From Sabellastarte sp. h YS-2021 (lineage: Eukaryota > Annelida > Polychaeta > Sabellida > Sabellidae), in NCBI GenBank assembly GCA_964017235.1, contig OZ024935.1, positions 31,785,596 through 31,849,595 of the forward strand: a stretch of 64,000 bases of DNA, written 5' to 3'. Of the stretch, positions 56,534 to 64,000 are shown in pieces. Positions within the stretch are counted from its first letter, which is position 1. The number at the start of each line of letters is the position of its first letter. The notes beneath the pieces were generated by a model, which was not told the origin of the DNA, did not search any database, and saw nothing but the letters and a program-made list of their open reading frames with translations. Position numbers and translations under genes: made by a program.

Positions 56534-57289
56534 ATTGGTTTTGTCCCCATTTTCAGACAGCCTACACCACTGCCACAGCATTTTCTAAGTTTAGTATCTC
56601 CCTTAATATAATGTCCATCAAAATGATTTTTTGGCAGTCATAATCTGTAGGTGTGGGAAAATATTCTGACAGGTACTAATTTGACCAAGGACTTTAGCAA
56701 TTTTTTCTTCCTTTTTTACCAGATTTTCTCAGATATTACAACATGTAGGTCTGCAAAAATGGGATGCACTTTCCTCACATCAAAAACTAAGTGTCAGTAG
56801 AATTTCAGATCAATCGGGCCTTAATTAACCAATTCAGAGCTGATTGATTATTGCTTAGTAAAATAAACATTGTGAAATTGACCCTTTTGGGCATATATTG
56901 TGAAAATCTACTCATATTGATGGCCTTACACAGCTTCAGTGTGCTCTTGAAGCATGAAAATTGGGTTTCTAGCTTCAAAAGGTGCATCATCAAGTTGAGG
57001 TTACCCCACATTCAGCCAAGTCTGGTGTCTTGTTTATGCTGTATACAAGCATAAGAGAATTGTGAAATAACAAATATCTCTTTATTTTGGATTTGAGCAT
57101 TGGAATATATTGGGAGGTGATAGAAAACCATGGCATGGGATTCCAAATATACCAACAAATCTGCACCTGATTCCCCTTTAAGGTCAAACTAAAATCGAGT
57201 TTCTTATATGTTGGAGTCTATCTTTAAAAATATTTCCTGAAATCCTATAAAACTTTATGGAGTTATTCTTCAGGACTATGTAAACCCAG

Positions 57290-57400
57290 TGATAGGGTTC
57301 TTTGGTTCGAGTCCCACAAGTGGCAATTCTGAGGACCTGTCCCAATATGACCCTGGCTGTTGAACGGGACGTAAAACCCCAACTTTGACCTTTGATAGGG
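57290..57400 (+). repeat. tRNA-derived SINE fragment
   Basis: A B-box-like ggttcgagtcccac, then tggctgttgaacgggacgta and aaaccccaactttgacc. The second half matches 48899-48936. Confidence 0.55.
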
Positions 57401-57689
57401 TTCTTTGTCCCTTCCTGGCCTTTCGGGCCCACTTATGGCCCTAAATTGGTCAGATTTTCACTTATTGCTTAATATTTCTTTTATTTTTGCACTTAACTCT
57501 TTGGAATGTATTGAGAGCCCCCACACTCAAGTCAAACTGCATCAAATTATATGATCTGGATAGATCTCGTTTACTTGAGTAAATATAATGGCCTTTGTAT
57601 TTTGGTATTGAAAAATGGGTTGCAGATGTTATAGATGAAAATGATAAATGCATTTTACTGTTATTATTTTTTAGATGAACAATATATTG

Positions 57690-57890
57690 TTTTATTGCGT
57701 TAATACATCCTATCCAATGGACAGTTGCTTTACCGGTCAGCACAGACCGGCCTGCCAAACGACAGAAAAAGTCGCCTTATATGAGTGCATAATGCCCCCA
57801 CAAGCTGGCCGGTCCCATTGTGCACTCGCCAGGTGGCGTGTCGTACTTCCTTCCTGTCTAGACAGTGTGACGTCATAGCATCTTTTTTTT
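57690..57890 (+). repeat. DIRS left inverted terminal repeat
   Basis: 57736 to about 57886 is the inverse of 64000 to about 63852 with few mismatches. It contains a 10-base palindrome TGTCTAGACA (57856-57865, also in the right repeat), a CRE-like TGACGTCA (57868-57875; altered in the right repeat) and a TATA-like ccttatatgag. The first 37 bases are inverted again in the internal complementary region. Confidence 0.9.
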
Positions 57891-58049
57891 GTTTGGCGCA
57901 TGCTTTGTGTACACAGAGTTTTTGGCACAGAAATTTATCTTCAGATAATCACATACATTGGTGAGAATTGTTTTTAAAACTTATTGTAACTTTATTCTGG
58001 GAGTGTATAGAACGTTTTGGGATAATTTATATTTTGCCATCAGATCATT

Positions 58050-60138
58050 ATGTCTTCTCCGGGCCAGAAGCATGGTAGCTGTGGCCATATCATGGCTAGC
58101 TTCGACAGCCATTGTTTCTGCGCACGTTGCAGAGAGAAGGGTAAAGGTACAGACCCCTGTATTAACCATAATGATTGCCAGGCCTGTAATTCTTTGCCTG
58201 AGGAACAACGCGTTCAGTGGTCTACCCCCAGTTATCGATTAAAGAAAGAAAAGCGGGACTTAAAGAAGTCTTCTGATACTCCCATCAAGCAATCTGACAG
58301 TTCCACCCTCATTGACCCTCTGTGACGGTAGTGGGGGCTGTGGACGGCCAGGGGATGACTCAGTCTCCTGGTTCAGGTACATCTACAAAAAAGAAGTCTA
58401 CATCTTCTGAGAAGAAAGTTTCCACTTCTAAACATGCTAAGTCTTCAGAGAAGCCGGTTAAGTCGCCTACCCCTCACAGATCCTCAGCTGACGCAAGGAT
58501 TGATGAGCTGGACCAGAAATGGTCCAATAGGTTTAATAGACTGGAGACTATCTTGCTTGCAAAGACTGTGGATAAGGAACCTACCTTCTCAACTGTTAAA
58601 GTAGCTCCTACTACTTCAGCTCCGGCTGGTATCTCCAAGTCAACGGAACCCTTCATCCGACCATCAGATACTGTTCAGACTTCAGATTTGGCCGGTAGCC
58701 ACAACTCCCCTCAGAGTCAGGCCACCAACAAGTCGCTTTCTTCCGCTTCTGATAGCCAACGCCCATCTACTTCAGATTTGCATGGTGTATCTCAGACTGC
58801 TCTCAGAGCTCAGTCAACCAGCAAGTCGCGTAAGGAGAAATGAGTCACCGACCGACCCTCAGACCTTGCTGGTACTGACCCACCATCTTTTCAACAGGTT
58901 TCCAGCAGGTCGTCCTCAGCACCAGCCGGCCGACAGAGCCCACTGGCTATGGATACTGATTCCGACTCTGATTTCTCTGATCAACCGCCAGTGGACCTTT
59001 TGTAGAAGGGGAGTTGTCCGACCAGGACCCAGATGCTGTTTCTGCCGACCCCGACCAGACCCTCTCAGAGGACCAGAACTATAGAGAAACTATGAGAGGG
59101 ATCAGGTCCTACATGGGGTGGTCGCATATACCTGATATGGACATAAAGGCTGCTACATCCGACGACAACCCTTTCGCTGGTCCACAGTCACAGCCTACAG
59201 GAAAGGTCTCCCTTAAAATGCCAACCGACGAGTGGTTGTGCAAGAAAATGGGCAAGCTAAACCTGACTCTGGTGGAGGGTTACCCCTCACGTAGCTCAGA
59301 AGCGGGAGGTCTGTTAAAGGACCAGTTTGTGAAGCCGGCACGTTCACAGGCCAAATGGTGCGGCTTTGTATCTGATCAACAGAAAAGTGACACTGGTACT
59401 GAGAAAACTGTTACTTCTTGGAATACAGACGCCTGTAAGGTCAACAGTACCTATAGCTGTATTGCTAAGGCAGCAGGTGTTTCATCTACACCATCAGCCT
59501 CCCGACAAATCTCTCAGGACAACCTAAGACGTTGGGAGAAGTCGGCAAGGGAAGCTTCCACCATATGTAACCAAGCTGCTGGTTTCAACAGGTGTTTGTA
59601 TAGAGTCCAAGACAACATGAAAACACAGTTAAAGATCATCAAGACAGATATGGCCAAAGGGAAGTCGTCTTCCAAAGCAGCTGGCACGGCCGACGAGCTG
59701 CAATTTTTGATGAACTTTAATGCTAGTATTACCCAGGCCATGGCAAAGACTCTAGACCATCTGAGTGACTTTGTTACAGTGGCCAATACGACCTTGACTC
59801 GCAGAGACTCGTATTTGTCGCACCTCAAAGCTGGTATCAAACCAGACACCCTAGCCTCTCTCAGGACCGCACCTCTCCACATTCCAACGCTTTTCCCTGA
59901 TGAAGTCCTCAGGCAGGCAGAACAGGACATTGCCGCTTTTGAAAGCAAGGGTCAGCATCAGCCAGGGAAGAAAGGTCGGTTTCACCCCTATGATCGTCCT
60001 GACAAATGTGGGGATAACAGAAAACAGGAACGACCAGCATGGAAAAACATTGGTCAACGAGGACAGGGCAAGAAAGCTAGGGGCAAGGCCTCCTACTACT
60101 CTTTGAGACCGGCCAAGGGCCAGCAGTCTTACAAATGA
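58050..60138 (+). pseudogene. DIRS gag-like ORF1, three frames
   Basis: It starts with a Cys-rich block (CGHIMASFDSHCFCARC, then DPC and DCQACNS) typical of DIRS ORF1. The frame shifts at about 58320 into a Ser/Thr/Lys-rich linker ending at 58843, then into a third frame open from 59014 to 60138, which encodes the larger conserved part and a basic C-terminus. The function is assumed to be packaging of element RNA. Two frame changes and a stop make it non-functional. Confidence 0.75.
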
Positions 60139-60157
60139 CAGTTATTGTGTAAACAGT

Positions 60158-62176
60158 TTGACAAGAAGACTGCTGGCCGGGAGCACAGTTCACAGAAAAA
60201 CAGACACTTTTTTAAACTTAAATGTTGTGCCTCGTGTTCATACTGCGCCCGGGCATTCACAAAAGAAAAAAATAAGTCCCGGGGCAGCAGTTTGTTTTTC
60301 TCAGAGCAATTACAAAATAAAATCTGTGAAACTTGCTTCTTGTGTCACTGCATTATCTTGTGTCAAATCTGTGGTAAATGTCAGAAATGCTGTCACAAAT
60401 CCCTCTGTAGGGGCCAGACTTCAAAAATTTTGGCAAGTTTGGTGGAATCTGGGGGCCAGCCCCAAAATAGTCCAGATCTTAAAGGAAGGTTACACTCTCC
60501 CCTTCCAGAACAGGCCCCTCCTGTCAAGGCACCCTACGGTCATAAGCCGTTATGTGAACCACCACAGGAACAGCTACCTGTCGGAGGCTTTGCATCAGCT
60601 TATTTCCAAAAATGCAGTCGAACGGGTGCAAAACCCAAGATCTCTAGGGTTTTTCAACAGACTTTTCCTAGTGCCAAAACCCAATGACAAATGGAGACCC
60701 ATTCTAGACCTAAGCAAACTGAATCCTTTTCTCAGGGTGGAGAAATTCAAGATGGAAACACCGGAAACCATCAGAACTTCCCTGCAACAAGGAGAATGGG
60801 TCACCTCAATAGACTTCAAAGACACCTACTTCCACATACCAATACAGGAACAATCCAGAAAATTTCTGAGATTTCACGTCCAAGGTCAGACATACCAATT
60901 CAAGGCCCTGCCCTTTGGTCTGTCCACAGCACCTTTGGAGTTCACCGTGGTAGCCAAGGAAGTAAAGCTAATGGCCACACACAAGGGTATAAGGATCCAC
61001 CAGTACCTAGACGACTGGTTGGTGAGAGCCAAGTCCCACCAAGTCTGTCTCCAGCATACCAGGGACCTGCTGAAAGACCTGGGCTGGATAGTCAACTTAG
61101 AAAAATCAGAGCTGGAACCGAAACAAGTCTTCGACTTTGTAGGTTACCAATTCGACCTCAAAGCTGGTCGGGTCCGACCCACACCAGAACGGTGGCAGAA
61201 TCTCAAAGCAAAGATTCAAGCTATGCTAGCCCGACCTTCCTGTCGGGTCCGACAGTTCATGTCCTTGATAGGTCTCCTAACGGCCACAGAAAAGCAAGTT
61301 TATCTAGGCCGACTACACATGAGGCCTATACAGTGGCACCTGAAAAACAACTGGAGAGTACCGGAATCACTAGAAAAGGTCATTCCAATACCCACTTCTC
61401 TGCACCCCCATCTAGAATGGTGGTTAGAAGAAGACAACGTGCTACACGGCCAACCGTTACACCCACTAAAACATGCTCTGCAGATCTTTACAGATGCATC
61501 AAAAGAAAGGTGGGGCGCTCACTTAAACAAGCACAAGCCAAAGGCGTCTGGTCTCTGCCAGATAGCAGGCTACACATAAATTACCTAGAGTTGAAGGCAG
61601 TCCTTCTAGCTCTAAGGGATTTTCAGCAACACGTAGCCAAACCAAATAGTCCTTGTAGCTACAGACAACACCACAGTAGTTTCTTACATAAACAAGGAAG
61701 GCGGCATGAGGTCAGGCCCACTCTGTGCCCTACTGTGGAGAATTTTGACATGGTGTACGGTAAACCAAGTTACTCTCAAAGCCCGGCATATTCCAGGCCG
61801 GTTGAATGTGGTGGCGGACAAACTGTCCAGACTGGGCCAGATTATTCAAACCGAATGGTCTCTCCTCACAGAGGTTTTTCAGACCATATGCACCAGGTGG
61901 CACCGACCTCAAATAGACCTCTTTGCCACGCGGTTCAACAACAAACTCCCTCGGTTTGTCTCACCGGTGCCCGACTCCCTGGCCACTGCAGTCGATGCAC
62001 TCAGTCTGCCATTGGAGGATCTGGATGCCTATGCCTTCCCACCAGTAGCCATCTTGGGCAAAGTAGTGCAGAAGCTACTAGACTCCCCAGGCAACAGGAT
62101 AATCCTGATTGCTCCAGGTTGGCCCAACATGCCTTGGTTTTGGGACCTAGTGGACATGTCCAGCCAAATCCCATAG
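60158..62176 (+). pseudogene. DIRS reverse transcriptase-RNase H ORF2
   Basis: RT motifs: VPKPNDKWRPILDLSKLN, VTSIDFKDTYFHIP, FKALPFGLSTAP and catalytic YLDDW at about 61003-61018. RNase H starts with FTDASKERWGAH near 61485 and ends with ARHIPGRLNVVADKLSR. A Trp/Pro-rich region follows (IDLFATRFNNKLP, AYAFPP, LIAPGWPNMPWFWD), which lies where Dam-like methyltransferase domains are annotated in other DIRS elements. The frame is lost between about 61525 and 61640 by two compensating shifts. RT and RNase H make the cDNA that the recombinase inserts. Confidence 0.88.
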
Positions 62177-62179
62177 AGT

Positions 62180-63342
62180 CTGCCCAACCTACCAAATCTT
62201 CTGACACAGCCCTTCAACCAGACCCCTCACAGAAATCTGTCAGGGCTGAATCTCCATGCATGGCTCCTAGAGCCTCAGCAATCAAAGAGCAGGGCTTCTC
62301 TGAGGCAGTGGCGACAAGAATTGAGGCTCCTCAAAGAGGATCCACCAGATCAGTCTATGAGGCAAAGTGGGCCATTTTTACAAAGTGGTGCCTCACTAAT
62401 AAGGTGGACTTCGGGGCTCCCCCGTAACCTCAATCGCCGACTTCCTTCTCTATCTTTTCCAAGATAGGAAGTTACAGCCCAGTACCATTGATGGGTACAG
62501 ATCCGCCATTGCTGATAAGCTAGGGAATTCCTCTCTTAACATCAGCAAGGATGAAAATCTCACTCGTCTCCTGGACAGTTTCCACAGAGACAGGCCTAAA
62601 GGTCGGAGGGGCATCCCTTCCTGGAACCTCTCCCTGGTTTTACACCAGTTGACCAAAGCTCCTTTTGAGCCTCTTAGAGACGCCTCCTTGAAGCTTTTGA
62701 CCTTCAAGACGGTTTTCCTCTTAGCCCTTGGCTCGGGCAAACGTAGAAGTGAGATTCATGCTTGGCAAAACAGGAACATCAGGCACCAGTCTGACTGGTC
62801 CAAAGTCTCCTTGTACCCTTCACCCAGCTTTCTCTCAAAAGAACCAGCTGGCCAAGGAGGGTCCAGAGAGTGTGGCCCCAGTGGTTATTCCAGCCCTGGC
62901 CCCTACCCTGGACAAATCCCTCAAGTCTGACAGGTCCCTCTGCCCAGTCAGAGCCTTGCGCTACTATTTGGACAGGACCTCAGACCTCAGGCAGAATAAG
63001 GAGTTAGTTTTTGTCTCCTTTAAGAAAGGTTTTGACAAAGACATCTCCCCTGCCACTATCTCCTCATGGATCAAACAGACTGTGATCCTATGTTATGAGC
63101 TCTCGGACCAAGAGTCCCACACCCTGCATCAGGTCAAGGCCCATGATGTCAGAGCCTTTGCCGCTTCTAAAGCCTTCCAGTCGGGAGTCTCTTTAGAACA
63201 AATTCTATCAGCTTGCCATTGAAAGTCGCATAACACCTTCACACAATTTTACTTGAAGGATGTGGCTTGGGTTGACTCAGAGCTCTACCACCTGGGCCCT
63301 ATAGTGGCTGCACAGCAGATCCACCAACAGCCCAAAATATAG
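62180..63342 (+). pseudogene. DIRS tyrosine recombinase ORF3, broken
   Basis: The N-terminal core-binding part lies in one frame to 62427, shifts at a run of C (about 62420), continues to about 62838, shifts again, then runs to 63342 with one in-frame TGA at 63221-63223 where a Trp codon is likely. Catalytic residues are visible: Arg in SGKRRSEIH (about 62735-62760), the H-x-x-R of AHDVRAFA (about 63140-63165), and the Tyr of TFTQFYLKDV, which falls after the TGA. So the nucleophile is not made from this copy without readthrough. Confidence 0.83.
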
Positions 63343-63690
63343 AGGAGATCTGTACATATGTAAATATTTGTACAGCTGTATATATTGCACATATAGCTAA
63401 GAAAAGCACAAAAAAAACCAAAAAAACTCTGACGTGCTTCCTTCGGGAGGTTTATTTCTATGGGACTGAACTCATCCCTCTCTTCCCCTACCTCAGAGCA
63501 GGTCTGTTAAAAAGGGGGGGGGGAGGTAGGTCGGTTGGAACTGGTTAGCCGGTTTCTATTAACCGACCTTGGCCTTTAAGGGTTTCCTGACCTCAAGGTC
63601 CACCCAGGCTTTCATCAATTTGTTATTTCTCATTTTGAGTTCAATCGAGTCCCTAGTAACTTACCCACCGACCAAGCGGTAGTTATTCAG
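63343..63690 (+). other. DIRS 3' non-coding region
   Basis: Between the recombinase stop and the internal complementary region. It contains an A-rich stretch (63400-63425) and a G run (63516-63527). No gene. Confidence 0.6.
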
Positions 63691-63785
63691 CAATTGTCCA
63701 TTGGATAGGATGTATTAACGCAATAAAATTGCAAATTTAATATGTAAATTAAATTTTTATAAGTTAATACCCTATCCAATGGACA
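63691..63785 (+). repeat. DIRS internal complementary region
   Basis: 63691-63728 is the inverse of the left terminus (57690-57726). 63764-63784 (ttaataccctatccaatgg) reads like the left terminus with a small change, as expected for the complement of the right terminus. In DIRS elements this region is thought to template the joining of the two ends into a circle. Confidence 0.82.
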
Positions 63786-63851
63786 CACAAGACCCCCCCA
63801 CCGACCCCGCTATCAGCTTACTAGGGGTCTAATAGCTTTAGACAACGGAAA

Positions 63852-64000
63852 AAGATGCTATGACGTCGCGCTGTCTAGACAGGAAGGAAGTACGACACGC
63901 CACCTGGCGAGTGCACAATGGGACCGGCCAGCTTGTGGGGGCATTATGCACTCATATAAGGCGACTTTTTCTGTCGTTTGGCGGGCCGGTCTGCGCCGAC
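63852..64000 (-). repeat. DIRS right inverted terminal repeat, cut by the window edge
   Basis: The inverse of 57736-57886. The outer part is not in the window. Its CRE-like site is altered (atgacgtcg) where the left repeat has TGACGTCA. Confidence 0.88.

Larger units (their letters stand above)
57690..64000 (+). mobile_element. DIRS-like retrotransposon (right end outside the window)
   Basis: Inverted terminal repeats, an internal complementary region near the right end, and gag, RT-RNase H and tyrosine recombinase genes in order are diagnostic of the DIRS group, which integrates by tyrosine recombinase without target-site duplication. By symmetry the outermost right end should lie about 46 bases beyond 64000, giving a total length near 6.36 kb. 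GC content and codon use differ from the AT-rich surroundings. All three genes are broken by frameshifts or stops. It lies about 1.2 kb after the second copy of sulfatase exon 6. Confidence 0.92.

Noticed and set aside
60691-62427. 578-residue frame overlapping the DIRS RT
   Set aside because: Most of it is a shadow of the RT-RNase H frame. Only short parts (the RNase H patch near 61525-61640 and the recombinase start near 62180-62427) are real, because of frameshifts.

Overview
The window looks like animal nuclear DNA, most likely from a lophotrochozoan and probably a mollusc. It is AT-rich, has GT-AG introns of 0.4 to 10 kb, and is packed with decayed retrotransposons (several LINE clades, a DIRS element), tRNA- and 5S-derived SINEs, and many small hairpin or inverted-repeat elements. 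The taxon is inferred from repeat types, not from a diagnostic gene.

The one clear host gene is an arylsulfatase B-like sulfatase on the + strand, eight exons from 18000 to 43197. The exons join in consistent phases into a predicted 503-residue protein with a signal peptide, and every catalytic residue known from the human enzyme sits at a constant offset. A TCACGTGA box and a TCATGTGAC box lie just upstream of the start, and a polyadenylation signal lies about 490 nt after the stop. Downstream, 48254-56490, are four more exons that are close copies of exons 3, 4, 5 and 6 with identical lengths, phases and open frames. No copies of exons 1, 2, 7 or 8 are seen, so this is a partial tandem duplicate continuing past the window or an alternative exon set.

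Layout: 1-2165 L1/Tx1-like LINE; 2.2-14.2 kb SINEs, a LINE nested in a SINE, a 5S-derived relic, hairpin repeats and a decayed transposon-like coding relic; 14.2-17.9 kb no gene; 18.0-43.2 kb sulfatase copy A, whose introns carry a hAT-type MITE, an almost full-length minus-strand L1/Tx1-like LINE (20.3-26.65 kb), several hairpin-headed tandem repeats, two inverted-repeat elements, and a 4-kb satellite-bearing element in intron 6; 43.2-48.1 kb no gene; 48.1-56.5 kb sulfatase copy B, with CR1/L2-like LINEs in its introns; 57.69 kb to the window end, a DIRS retrotransposon with inverted terminal repeats, an internal complementary region, and gag, RT-RNase H and tyrosine recombinase genes broken by frameshifts.

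The most unusual feature is ORF1 of the minus-strand LINE: its coiled coil and L1 ORF1p-like RNA-binding region are followed in the same frame by a NADAR (YbiA-like) domain. NADAR enzymes are known to remove ADP-ribose from guanine, so the fusion suggests an ADP-ribose-related function carried by a retrotransposon. This copy is dead: a small DNA transposon splits ORF1, two stop codons lie inside NADAR, and the RT box has lost a catalytic aspartate.
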